From Hymenochaete sp. R1 (taxonomy: Eukaryota > Basidiomycota > Agaricomycetes > Hymenochaetales > Hymenochaetaceae): DNA of 64,000 bases. The stretch spans positions 95,772 through 159,771 of the forward strand of contig JAFREE010000045.1 of NCBI GenBank assembly GCA_019400425.1. The letters run 5' to 3'. Positions 24,385 through 36,235 of this stretch are shown piece by piece; positions within the stretch are counted from its first letter, which is position 1; every line of letters starts with the position of its first letter. Below the pieces are notes generated by a model. It did not search any database. It saw only the letters and a list, made by a program, of their open reading frames with translations, and was not told the origin of the DNA. The translations under genes and the position numbers were made by a program.

Positions 24385-26473
24385 ATGTCAACTTTCTATC
24401 ACATTCGCATCCGCATAAACAAACGACGCGAAATCTTAGGAAAGGAAGTGACAAGCAGGTCTTCTGTATCCATTCCGACGTCATTCTTCGACAGACTCCC
24501 AAAGCATACACCTTCTCCCATTAGCAAACGCAGAGATACATTACCCATAGGCAGGAAGAGAGACTACAGATTCGGACCCATCGTCGTCGATTGGATCGAC
24601 TTCTTTGTCATGGATGGGCGTGATCTAGGTTCTAGTTCGCAGCCTGCTACTACCACATCGAAAGATCCAACTCAAACGAAGGAATGGGGTACAACGTTCA
24701 CTTAGGCTATATTTATCGTGACTTACGAATTCTTACAGGTACCCCAGCCGCAATTTTTGTACCCGTACTCCCACAAGAATCTGGGACGACGAACCTCCCG
24801 GAAGGCGTGGTGCACATATTTCGTGAACGTTCCCACCAAGAACAACGGACCACCTCTCCGTCTACGTCTTCTGGTGTTGTCCGATCTTCCGGATCTACTA
24901 CAACCTCGAACGTATCTGCGACGAAGATACTTGACTTCACCATCATCGCCGTATTAGCTGTGCCTCCATGGATGGCTCCTTCTGACTTCCTTGCGTTCGT
25001 TTCGCCTGCTGTGGAGGGAATGAAGCACCTTCGCCTTATTCGTGATGTACAACCGAATCGGACGATGGTTGTTATCCAGTTCAGAGACGAAGGTAGCGCG
25101 ACGGAATTTGTGGAGGCCTTCAACGGAAAGCAGTTCAACTCAATAGAGGTATTTCGTTCTATGTCTCTTTCGATATAAACCTGCACCAACCTTTGATTGT
25201 GATTCCAGCCAGAAACGTGCAATGTTGTCCGCGTGAAATCCGTTGAAATCGATCTGCAAGACCCGGTCTCAATGGCCATGGGTAGAAACTTTGTAAACCC
25301 TCCGTTAAGCTATGAACTGCCTACTTGTCCAGTCTGCCTGGACCGAATGGACACTTCGGTCACCGGTCTGATCACGGTTCCGTGCTCCCACACATTTCAT
25401 TGCATGTGCCTTAGTAAATGGGGAGACAGTCGGTGAGTCATGGAGTCAAGTAAATTTTATCATGCGGATCTCTGAAAGAACAGTCTCTCTTCAGGTGCCC
25501 CGTTTGCCGATATTCGCAACTCACACTCGCAGCCCCGCCTCCTCAAGGCTCGTCGAATGCCATGTTCTCTCCCCCACCGGAAGGATCACGTCTTGCTTCC
25601 TGTGTCGATTGTAACTCAAATTACAATCTCTGGATCTGCCTCATATGTGGTAATGTGGGATGTGGTAGACAAGGACGTGCGCATGCTAAAGGCCATTACG
25701 ACCTAACTACACATCAATACGCAATGGACCTACAGACGCAGCGTGTATGGGACTATCAAGGCGACAACTACGTCCACCGACTTATCCAGAACAAAGCGGA
25801 CGGAAAGCTTGTGGAACTTCCATCTGCGGTCCCCGGGATCGAAGAAGGGAGGAATCGCACGGGTCAGGGTGGGCCTGGAGATGACGATAATCTCAAGGCA
25901 GAGAAGATGGAGATTTTGGCGATGCAATATTCCCAAATACTGCAACGATCAATGGAGGAACAGAGACTTGTGTATGATGAACAGACGAAGGATCTGCGCA
26001 GACGCCTAGATGACGCACAGCGGAAGCTAGAAATCATTGGGAACGATACTGAGGGTAAAATTGAGGACATGCGAGAGGAACTGTGTAAGTATAAGAAAGA
26101 TGCGGAGGAGAGGTATGCGCTCTTGGAAAGAGATAAAGTCAAGGCGGAGAAGAGGACAGAGAAGATGTCAGACGTAGCTCGAAAACTAGAGAAAGATTTG
26201 CGCGAAGAGCGATCAGTGAGCGAGGGTCTGCTAAAGAACCTCGCAGTCTCGAAGGGGAAGATTGAAACTGTAGAAAAGGAGAAGAACGACTTGTCTTCGA
26301 GGGTGTCGGATCTCGAGGAACAGATGCGAGACTTGATGTTCTTCCTTGAAGCCAGAGAGAAGATTGAGCAGGAAGGCGACCCGGCATCGGAAGCAGCAGG
26401 TGGGTCCATCGAGCTTCCTCAAGCACATACCAGCAGGGCGGGAGCAGGTAATAGGCGGAAGAAGAAACGGTGA
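24385..26473 (+). CDS. ETP1: BRAP2/Etp1-like RING and UBP zinc finger protein
   Basis: Probable E3 ubiquitin ligase of the BRAP2/IMP family; the yeast member Etp1 acts in ethanol and nutrient responses. Four exons close (24385-24688, 24739-25148, 25209-25432, 25495-26473), giving 638 residues. Domains in order: an RRM-like BRAP2 region (DFTIIAVLAVPPWMAPSDFLAFVSP; RTMVVIQFRDEGSATEFVEAFNGKQFNSIE); a RING finger CPVCLDRMD...CSHTFHCMCLSKW...CPVC; a UBP finger CVDCNSNYNLWICLICGNVGCGR...HAKGHYDLTTHQYAMDL; then a coiled coil of about 200 residues ending in a basic tail RRKKKR. All expected zinc ligands are present. It converges on ARP9, with 65 bases between the stops. Confidence 0.95.
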
Positions 26474-26538
26474 CGGTTACAATACTGCAGATGCATTACA
26501 TAGGTAAACACAATAAATAACGAGTCTCCCAAAAGCAT

Positions 26539-28200
26539 TTACAAGAGACATGCAGCCATCTCTAAGATCACTCGTGGGCCTTTTGAGCCGTAGTCGGCTT
26601 TTGAAACGAAGTTTTTCCCGCCGGGGTCAGAGAAGATTAACTAGCGGGTTTTCAGTTTCATAAATGATATTGCTTTGTCCAAAACATCACGTACCTTTGC
26701 AACAATGCTAGCGCCGAGGAAGGATGCGTACTTGTCTCCTTGTTCTCTGTATTCTGCAAAGTATTCCGGGATTCGCAGTACCCGAACATTCTTGGGCTGA
26801 GCGTCGTTCGGTGCATCGGGATTTCCCAGGAGGAAATTTGATAGTTTCGACTTCAACGTGCTTGCGATACCTTATGGCATGTCCGTCAGCGAAGGTTCAG
26901 TTGATACATCAAAAGGCTAACTCGCTCACCTTTGATAGCAATAGTGCAATCACCAGTCACGAGTAAACCATCCCAGATCAATATCCGGGCATCCAGGTCT
27001 GCCTTCGCAACAGCCTGCCCACAAGCATCCTGCAACGACATCAAGCTTCCCCCACCCCAAACTTTCTGCTCGAATCCCTCCAAACTACCCAACAATTTCG
27101 GATCGAACAGCGGATCCAAGAATCGATGTCTTTCCCTCCCGACCGTGACCTGTTTCCCTTCGTATTCGAGCGTGATGAGATCCAGCGCCTCCACCTCGCG
27201 CGCGCGAGCCTGTTCCGCCGCCGTTGACTTCGCGTTGGACCGTTTTTTCTGGTTTGCCTCGATGACGGATTTCTCCTTTCCTGCGACGAGCACGGCGGCA
27301 ATGTTCGTTACCCCTTCCTCTTCCACTACGCCCACCTCCGCCTCCCCAAGTTTGACGTGTCCCTCCGTCCATATCACCCTCGCCAGTGCCAATAAATGCG
27401 CCTTAACCTGCTCTTCTCCAAGTGTCATTGTCGACTCCTCTTCCTCTTCATCCTCTGATGTTGTCGTCGTTGAAAGCACCTTCACCACTCCTTCGTTCGC
27501 ACCCAGCAACTTCGCCAAGTACCTCTCACAATCATTGATGCCCACCGGCACGTTCTCCACGCAATTATGTATTACCCCACACTCATAGACGGGTGATACG
27601 TCCGTCCGCTCCCAACCAATCTCAACCACGAGCCCATTGAGCGCATTCGCAGCATACAGTTGTGCGAGGGGCCGTTCGAGGGTACTAAGAGCGGCGACAT
27701 TAAAGCGCTCGAAGAAGAGTTGGCAGATATGCTCGTAGGAGGAGCGCGGTAGGCCGTGAGGGAACGTGAGGAGGATGGGGGACTCCATTTGCTTGCGCTT
27801 GAGTTGGAGACGGTCGAAGAGGACGTATTTCCTTCATTTATATTCGGGAGACGTTCCCAGGTCAGTTGATTGGGAAAGCGACGTGAGTTTTGGAGGAGAC
27901 TCACCATATAGCCTCAGCCGCCTTGTAATCCTTAATTTCATTATTTGCAAAAGGCCATGACACAGAGAGGTCCTCCCCGGCATCTAACGCCTCTTTGAGC
28001 TTATGCCCTACGAGATAATCGTTTACGTGCACCTCCGAACTCGAGCTCGACTCAGCAAGTCGCCGTAGGCCGACGCGCGCTTCGACTTCAACGGAAGGGA
28101 GCTTGAGGAGCTCCGCGAGTCCTAGGATGGCGCGTACATGCGTTGTCCCTGTTTCGATGATGACAACGGTCGAGTCGCGGAAGGCAATGTTGCCGCTCAT
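26539..28200 (-). CDS. ARP9: Actin-related protein, Arp9-like chromatin remodeller subunit
   Basis: An actin-fold protein most like fungal Arp9 of the SWI/SNF and RSC remodellers. Four exons close: 28200-27905, 27831-26930, 26870-26695 and 26640-26539, giving 491 residues. The N-terminus NIAFRDSTVVIIETGTTHVRAILG and the central LVVEIGWERTDVSPVYECGVI are degenerate nucleotide-binding segments. A charged insert follows (SEDEEEESTM, then NQKKRSNAKSTAAEQAR). The end has the actin signature YASFLGASIVAK, then LIFSDPGGKNFVSKADYGSKGP. The divergent phosphate loops suggest weak or no ATP hydrolysis. The assignment to Arp9 rather than another Arp is by overall pattern. Confidence 0.82.
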
Positions 28201-28475
28201 GCTCAAAATACAGGTGGAAGAAATGTCCGAAGGAAAGCACCAGCAAGCCTGAGGCGCGAAGTCCGAGTCGCTGAAGTTCTGAACTTCACTTCAGTCGCGT
28301 CGAATTTTCACGTGACCATTTTTTGAAATTAAAATTCCGTCGCTTTCTGATCTATCCTTATTACATTAATTCATCCAAAGTTCCATGGTATTTATACAAA
28401 GTATTGTTACGAGAAGGCAGAAAGGTCTTCGGTGAAGATGAATACCAGATGTCAATAAAAGTGAACCCAATATGT

Positions 28476-31400
28476 CTATAAAGCGACCCCTATCTCTCGA
28501 TGCACACCAAGCCCACCCATACCTTCATACCATTCTTTCCCCACCGTCGTCGGGGCAATATACCCAGCACGAATGACGAAATCACCAAAATGCTCATTAT
28601 CATGTCGCTCAAGTGCATATCGCTTGATCATCGGCCGCAGAATGGCCAGAATCTCGGGTTCCGAGACCGATTCTATCATGAATTTATCAGTTCAGTCCCA
28701 GGTACCCTAAATGAAAATGAGATGGAGAATAATGGACATACCTCGGTAAATTTTATTTAGGCGTTGTCCGTAATAGCCACCGCCGAGGAGCATGAGATAC
28801 GTCCCCGGGGCTTTCCCAACGAACGCAATTTCTGCTACGTACGGTCTCGCGCAGCCATTTGGGCAACCGGTCATTCGCATGACGATGGAGTCATTACGGA
28901 GTCCGTTCTCTTCGCAGATACCTTCAACCTTGTTGATCAGTAATGGCAGGTACTAAACAAGAGTAATCAAAGAATGAGTTTTTCATTTATTTATTTTTAA
29001 AGAAAGTTCGCACCCTCTCGGACTCCGCCATAGCCAGTCCGCATGTCGGGAAAGCAACGCACGCAGACGAACTCAATCTCAAGCCCGAAAAATCCAAATT
29101 ATCCAACTTATACTCAGCCAAGAGCACTTTGATCTTCTCCAAGTCCTCCGTTCTCACATCTGCAAGCATCAGATGCTGATTCGCTGTTAGGCGGAACGTC
29201 CCCTTATGCACCTTCGCAATCTCCCTCAGACCCTTCTTGAACTCTCGCCCAGGCTCGTTCTGCACTCGCCCGTTCTCGATATACATCATGAAATTGTGTT
29301 TGCCGTTTTGGCCGGTCGACCAGCCAAAGTCGTCGATGTTGCGATCGAAGGAATAGGCTCGTTCTGGGGCGAGCTTGTATCCGAGGAGTTTTTCGACTTC
29401 GCCCTTAAAGATGTCGATTCCCAAATGGTCAATTGTGTACTTTAGGCGAGCATTTTTACGGCTAGCAGACGCGTTTATGAATACGTTAATAAGGCAAACG
29501 AGTATCAACTTACTCAGCGCGGTTGCCGTTATCCCTTTGAACAAGCATAATTTTTTCCGCAACATCCAAGGATTGTTCCGGATAGCAAAACCCGAGAACA
29601 GTACCCAGTCGTGGGTAAGTCTTCTTGTTTCCATGCGTAACACCCATGCCTCCTCCGGCAATGACATTGAAACCTTCGAGTCGTCCGTCTTTTCCAACTA
29701 TGGCTATGAGCCCCAGATCGTTTGCAAAGACATCTACATCGTTTGTTGGAGGGACAGCGATTGCGATTTTAAACTAGAAGAAAATAAATCTCAATGTGGG
29801 ATCCAACGGCGGATAGAGCACGTCTAACCTTCCTGGGCAAGTAAAATTCGCCGTACAGAGGCTCAAAGTCACGAACAGCTTCACCGCCAGCTACCAACTT
29901 TTTGTCCAGCCAGATCTCATGGTACGCAGTCGTTCGTGGTAGCAACCTCTCACTGATTCTCGCCGCATATTCATACACATCTGCGTGTAGCTTGGATTTA
30001 GTAGGGATCGCAGAACAAATGACATTCCTACAATAGCCAGCTCAGTTACAACGCTTAACAAGATAGATGAAAAGGGACACCAACCTATTAACATCACCAC
30101 ACGCCGCGAGCGTGTCAAGCAACACCCGGTTGATATCCCTAATCGTTTGCTTCAGGTGTCTCTTTATCACCCCATGGAACTGGAACGTCGACCGCGTCGT
30201 GATCTTGAATGTCCCATTCCCATGCTCATCCGCAATCCGATCTATCATTTCCCATTGTCTCGGGCTACAGACTCCACCAGGCATTCGCACCCTAATCATG
30301 AAACTGTATGCAGGTTCGGCGCCTTGCGCTTGCCGTTCGTCGCGGATATCCCTGTCATCCTGTTGATAAATTCCATGAAACTTCGTCAGCTGCGTGTCAC
30401 TCGGCGCAAGGCTACCGGTCGTGTTGTCCTCCAATCCTTCGACGATGGTTCCTCGTAGATAGTTCGATGCAATCTTCATGTGCTCGTTTGTGATTGGATC
30501 CGGTTCCGCCTCGGTGATCTCGATACCATCGACTCCCAATGCTTTCCAAACAAGCGGCTCCCATTGCTTATATCCAGTCTCCGGTCCGTCGGCGTCCTGG
30601 TCGTCTCCAAGCCCCAGATCAGCGAACCGCGAAGCTCCAAGTGCAGCCAGACGTGCATCGAGGTCCCTCCCCGCTTTGTTATAGAAATGTGCGTCTTCAG
30701 GTCGAGGCCAATAATGGGAATCGCCCATCCCAAACACAGAGAACTGAACGTTCAAAAGCGGCTTCTCTTCACGCGCCACAGCGGCGTTGAGCGCCTTAAA
30801 GAGAGTACGTCCGTTCTGCGGAGCCTCACCTTGTCCAGCAACGGACGTTACAAATGCTACGAACTCCTCTTTCGAAATATCTTCGATCGACACCGAATCC
30901 ATAGTCGCCACTGTCGTCGCCAGCCCCCTCGCCTTTCCTCTGTTCGCCAGCCTCTTCGCCCTCTTCTCCGCTGCACCCCCATCGGAAGCATATAAAACCA
31001 GTAGCGGTGCTCCGCCAATGTTGGTGAGAAGGTCGGCGTAGGCCTGCTGAGCACGCTTCTGGCGCGCGGCTTTGACATTCTCGCCTAAACTGCTCACTAG
31101 CTCAGCAGCGAGCACGGGTGCCGAGCGGGTGAGTTGGCTGAGGTGGTTTTGGCGGTCAAGAAACTCTCGGAGCTCTGTCTTGATAGCGTCGGAGTCGAGA
31201 ACGAAGGGTTCTCGACCTGTTGCTTCTTTCGATGGGTCCCAACGATACAGGGGCCAATATCCTGTGTCCACTGCAAGTTTGGTTTCTTTGAGCACCTCGA
31301 GTGCTGGTACGTTTTCCTCCTGGTATGGTAAATACGCAAGAACGACGGATGGACCTGGATACTTGTCTGCCTCTACGAGTGCTTGAAGGACTTGCGTGTA

Positions 31401-33257
31401 CGATGAATATACGGCCACACTCGCAACATAGACATCTCCGTGGTGCATAGCATACAAGCCCACATCACGTTTACGCCTCAAAGGATCGCCCGAGTTTCGA
31501 TACGAGTAGGGTAATGTATCTATTATGAGGGTATTTATATTCAGGCCTGAGGCAACGAGATGGTGCAAACCGGAGGCACCGAGGTCATATGACCAAGTGT
31601 CAGACCCGATAATCCATCGAGAGACGGAGGGAAAGTGAGAGCGCAGGGATAAAATTGTCGCCACGGATGAGTGACGCAAACTGTTGGATTCGAGCTGAAA
31701 GATAATCTGCTCTCCAAGTGCCCGACTCTTCGACGGATCGTCCTTGGCAAGCAGCCAATTGCCCAATAATTCATGAAGTTCCGAAGGGATGGAAGAGGAT
31801 TCTTGTACAAGCCGCTGCACAGCTTTGACCAGCTTTTCGCGTTCTCCGAGCTGCTTCTGCACACGACCAAGAGCAAACTCCGGCGTTGTCGCAACCGACC
31901 CATGTGCAGTAACATTCTCCGGCGCATTCACAATGTTTAGGCGTTCCGCGAAGAGGTGGTCTAATATCTTTGTATAAGATGCTTCATGCCTCGGAATATG
32001 AGGAATGGCATTCGAAATTGAGTCATTGAAATCGATTACTTTTCCAAGCACACAACGTTCCGAGGAGTCGCGTTGGAGTAGCTTAAGCCCGTCCACATGA
32101 GAAATTGACGAAGCGTCCCCCAGAACGCCAGACTGTACCTCGGGACGAGATGCTTCGTCTAAATTCTGAATCGCCGATACGACTTCTAAATAAAGAGGGG
32201 ACCATTTCATGTTCCAGTTGTAAAGTTGCTCCAGTACTATGACTTTCTTGATGGAAGAGTTGATATTGCGGAGCACTCTCGAAGGTAAAAACGGGTTCAA
32301 TAGCGACACCTCGACCCATACTACACCGTCAAGCTCGAAAGCGGGAGTTTGACCCAGCGCAAAAATGACGGTATGCGCAGCCTGTGCTCCTCGCCTAGGC
32401 AATGGCTGAATGGGCCGACCTACTAAGGCAAGAGTGGACAACGAAGCTGCCTCGTACGCATTGAAAAGAGAGACAAGGGCCGGGTTGTCTGAGTTATTTG
32501 CGACAGGTAACGGTGAAGATGGTGAACTAGGGGAGCCAAGTGTACTAGAGGGGGTCGAATAGCCTGTTATGCCGTTCCCATTCGCATGGCCATTTGAGTA
32601 GCTATTTGCTTCACTATTTCCGTTCGCGTGTCCATTCCCATTCGCGCTTCCATCCGAGAGTCCATTTGTATTTCCGTTTGCACCGTAGAGCTCGGGCTTC
32701 CTGTTTCCGTTCCCGTTCCTATGTGGAGGTGACCTCCTCGTTTCGGAAAGGAAAGTGCGTATCTGCTCTTCCGAAAGTTCGGGGACTGCCGTCTCCTCGA
32801 CATTCGTTTGGAATACGTGCACCACTACCTTTTGCTCGTCTAGAGCAAGCTTGGAGGCCAAAAGAGCGTTGTCATGCGCCTGAGTGAGGCTGGAGGAATG
32901 TATGAAGTAAGGTACGGCAGAGCGAAGGAATAAGACGTCCGAAAGGTCTCCGTTGACCACGAAATGGAATACGATGGGCAAGGATACGAGCTCTGAGAGG
33001 TAGGGGGTAAGGTTCGCGAGCACGTCCCGGTCAAATGTAGAAGAGAATGAGATGAGGCCGTCAGGCTTGTGGTGGAGAATATATGAAGCTGGGTTAGCAG
33101 CATGGGGCACGTTTACGAGCTTTGGTCTCTGGATAGCCTTCCTGTCGAGTGCTTGGAAGTGAAAGGAGAAGGGTGAACCGGAAAACTTTGGTTGAGAGTT
33201 AACGATGAGTTGCGAAGAAGCGAAAGCTATCTTTGAGACGGCGGCGACCGAGGCCAT
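28476..33257 (-). CDS. MET5: Sulfite reductase [NADPH] beta subunit (Met5)
   Basis: Reduces sulfite to sulfide with the Met10 flavoprotein, feeding cysteine and methionine synthesis. Six exons close exactly: 33257-30085, 30027-29829, 29773-29514, 29461-29014, 28952-28742 and 28672-28476, giving 1495 residues. Order: an N-terminal pyruvate-ferredoxin-oxidoreductase-like half (about 1-630), a flavodoxin-like domain ([40 protein letters not shown]), then two ferredoxin-like halves and the siroheme/4Fe-4S domain with [11 protein letters not shown] and [11 protein letters not shown], which supply the four cluster cysteines. An Asn-Gly-rich low-complexity insert lies near residues 180-245. Two CCAAT boxes lie upstream (about 33495 and 33509). 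Confidence 0.96.
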
Positions 33258-33494
33258 GGTATGCTTTGAAGTCAATCAGCGACAGACCGCGATGCATGAA
33301 AACTGAAGGACACTGACGACGAGCTCAACGATGACCTGGGACAATGAATGAGCAGGAAGGATTGGGAGAGAGGGAAAGGAGAGCCGCTGTCGTGCATCGG
33401 AAAATAAAATGAAATATAATGCTGAATTTTAGAGAAAAGGCAAGATGATTGCAGAATTAGTGAGAAAGGATGGCGTGCTACCAGATATACTCAG

Positions 33495-33513
33495 CCAATA
33501 CAAATCATCCAAT
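33495..33513. promoter_or_regulatory. Paired CCAAT boxes upstream of MET5
   Basis: Two ccaat pentamers start at 33495 and 33509, about 240-255 bases before the MET5 ATG. CCAAT boxes bind the HAP/CBC complex in fungi. Both are on the plus strand while MET5 is on the minus strand; CCAAT elements work in either direction. A role is inferred. Confidence 0.3.
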
Positions 33514-33935
33514 TAGGTAATCAACTCATTCCACGTAGTGCTTAGTATAATCTCATATTAAAGCTGCGTTAACGAACATATGTAGTGAATGTGCATTTGT
33601 CATCGAAACTTGCTATCGAGAACAGTAATGCAGCGACATATACTGGTATTAATTTTGTGGACGAGACGAGATTGAGTAAAGAAAAAAGGTGTGTAGTAAG
33701 GTAAGGGGGGGTTGGGGCGGCTATCGACGGCCCGGCCGGGTAACTCCGGAATCACATCTCGGAGAACTTATCCATGATACAACGACCGGATCTCCTTCAT
33801 CATGCTCTGGTACTACAATGTTCGACTTGAATTACTTTGAGTTTAACATTGCAGCCTCTACACAAGCAAGGCAGATGCAAGTGTCTATCCCAAGGTACGC
33901 TATACAACACTATCCTAATCAACCTGTTTCTCTGC

Positions 33936-35216
33936 TCAAGACCTTCCATCCAACTCTATCGAAAAACACCGCATCGTAAACTTCCCTCCAAAAATTTTCT
34001 CGCAATCAATCTCGACGCTCCCTCGCAAAACTAGTCCTAATCCGACGTAGAACGGCATCTGCAACGAAAAAAAAGAGTTTGGAACTCTTTCATCTCAGCA
34101 TGGAGATCAAGAATTAAACGTACTTACTGCTTTATCGCTGGCAGTCTGCACAACAACATGCCTTGTCTCTTCTTTAGCGCTTTCCCTCGCCTTCCAATTT
34201 TCAGCTCGAATAATTCATTAAAAGATGTCTTTCCAAGCGCACTCACCATTTGCATGACATGCTTCATCAACGTTCCCGCAATCCCTCTTCTCCGCGCGTC
34301 CTCCCTTACACCAATGAGCGAAACGTGCCACCCAGCTCGTTTGTACTCCGCTCCTCCGAGCACATCCGAAGAGAATCTGGAATACAAAGGCATGTACTGT
34401 GTCGGGTTCGATCATGGTAAAGTAAGCACGTTTTATTTTTATTTTTGAATAAAGGGGCTCTGGATACAGGAAAACTCACGTAGTTCGTCCACCAACTTGC
34501 CAACTCTGCGTCTCTTTTTCTCACTTCTTCCATGATCTTACCGAATTCGGAGGTCCTGTCACCGTCATTGCCCAATTGAACACTTGAAATCAGCCACGTC
34601 CTACACCACACACATCCTCCTCATGGGGGACACGAGGGAATCTCCGCTTTCCCCCGACACCAATGGAAAGAAAGAAAGGAAGAACAAATGAGGGCCAAGC
34701 ACTTACACTTCCCCACTCAACTCTTCACCAGGTCCAAAGCACGCCATCACACCCACTACCCGACCCTCCCCGGTCTCTACACCAACTTGGAAATCGTTTC
34801 GAGCTCTCGCGACGAACACATTCCCACAAACCAACGACGCCCGGAGCTGGGCCCGAAGAACAAGCGGAAGGAGTTCGGTGTGTCCACCTAGGATGTGGTA
34901 CTCGAACTGGTCTGCCAGCAGTTGGTTAGATTGTGCATCCCAGCTAACGAAGGATTTTAAAGACAGACACAGCGACGATTCAGGTTTCCCAGGTGAAAAA
35001 AGACGACTTACTGGACTTGAAACTGTCCACGAGGACGTCCGTGATAAGTTGTTCCTCAGTTTCTGCCGGTGGTTCGTGAATGGCAACATGAGCCAAGGAA
35101 GACATCTGACCCGAGAATAATAATGAAATGAACTTGCCTGGAATATCTCGCGAAACGACTTGAACAACGACTTCGGGCTCAATTCCTTTAGGCTTCGTTG
35201 TTGGTGCTCGTGACAT
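33936..35216 (-). CDS. GNAT-family N-acetyltransferase-like protein
   Basis: A likely acyl-CoA N-acyltransferase of unknown substrate. It starts at ATG 35216 (MSRAPTTKPKGIEPEVVVQVV) and I follow several exons to a TGA at 33936. Blocks: HVAIHEPPAETEEQLITDVLVDSF, LADQFEYHILGG, VGVMACFGPGEEL, FGKIMEEVRKRDAELASWW, then GWHVSLIGVREDARRRGIAGTLMKHV, where VREDARRRGIAGTL is the acetyl-CoA binding motif A (R-x-x-G-x-A). The last exons (TASDKA, then MPFYVGLGLVLRGSVEID) fit the final strands of the fold but are short and less certain. Similar single-domain GNAT proteins are common in Agaricomycetes. Exon ends after 34250 are the weakest part of the model. Confidence 0.7.
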
Positions 35217-36235
35217 CTTTCGTATTATTTCGTAGTCTCCAAGCTTGAGAGGGTGCAGAAGCATGGCGGTAGTACAATGAATTTATAGGTCGGGCAGAGT
35301 AAGTCTTAGAGACTGACATTGGTATCGCATCATTCATGCCAGTAGCCAGTAACCAGTCACCCTCGCTGTCACTCATATGATAAATAGAAATGCAAATTCC
35401 TCTTGACCTTGACATTATGTGATATATATGCGTGCTAAATCTGCTCGTACAGCTGTCAGTCATCAGTCAGTGAACATTGATGAATACGTGTAGCAGAACT
35501 CCAATTATCAATCTCCGACAAGCAGCGTGATCATTGTTCACCAGCAACTACACACATAACACCCCACGAGACAATAGATACGTAAGTTCGCGAGTATGCC
35601 TATTCCACCTCCATAAAGTACCAAGCCCTGACCGAATTCAAAAGGAATTGGTCGATCGAAGATAGCCGGCGTTAGTTTCACTGTCTAGACGAGGTGAAGC
35701 GAATCAAGGAACGTAAATGCGAATGAGAACAGGACGGTGAAATAAACTGGTTTCAGGGAGGGATCCATTGCATATATGATACGTACGTGCGTGAAGGAGA
35801 TAACACAAAAACTGTGGAAAACTTAGGTCGATGACGAACTAAGCGACCGCGAAGGGCGACGGAGAGAGGATGAAACGTTATGCAGGGTACTGGTATGGTT
35901 ATGTCGGGTATGAGGAAATAACACGATCAAATCGAGTTGCGGGAAGAGAATGGAGAAGATGATAAAGGGAATCGAATCGAGGAGCAGTAGGATAGCAAGA
36001 GGAGAGGTTTCAAAGAGGGAGAGGAGGATGGGAAATATAAGATAAGGATGTGTCTGAGTATGACGAGTGAAGGCTAAAGAGGGCGTTTCGTATTGGGTGC
36101 AGGAAGGGTAAAAGAAGGGGTGAGGAAAGAGCATAGAAACACACAGCGATCTCATTGAGCGGTCGCTGATTAGAGATCGCAAAACATATTCACGATACGG
36201 ATCATTTCATACCTACGCAGCCTTGTATCAAGTTT
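35217..36235. other. Intergenic region upstream of the GNAT-like gene
   Basis: About 1 kb lies between the GNAT-like start and the end of the Kar9-GAR gene, both on the minus strand. The minus strand of 35823-36182 is open but low-complexity (Leu/Ser/Phe/Pro) with no homology I recognise. Presumed promoter and 3' sequences only. Confidence 0.4.

Noticed and set aside
27041..27372. Overlapping arginine-rich minus-strand reading frames within ARP9
   Set aside because: They are frame shadows of the ARP9 exon, which has clear actin-fold motifs.
35823..36182. 119-codon minus-strand reading frame
   Set aside because: Leu/Ser/Phe/Pro-rich low complexity from a purine-rich strand. There is no conserved block, and it lies in the spacer between two minus-strand genes.
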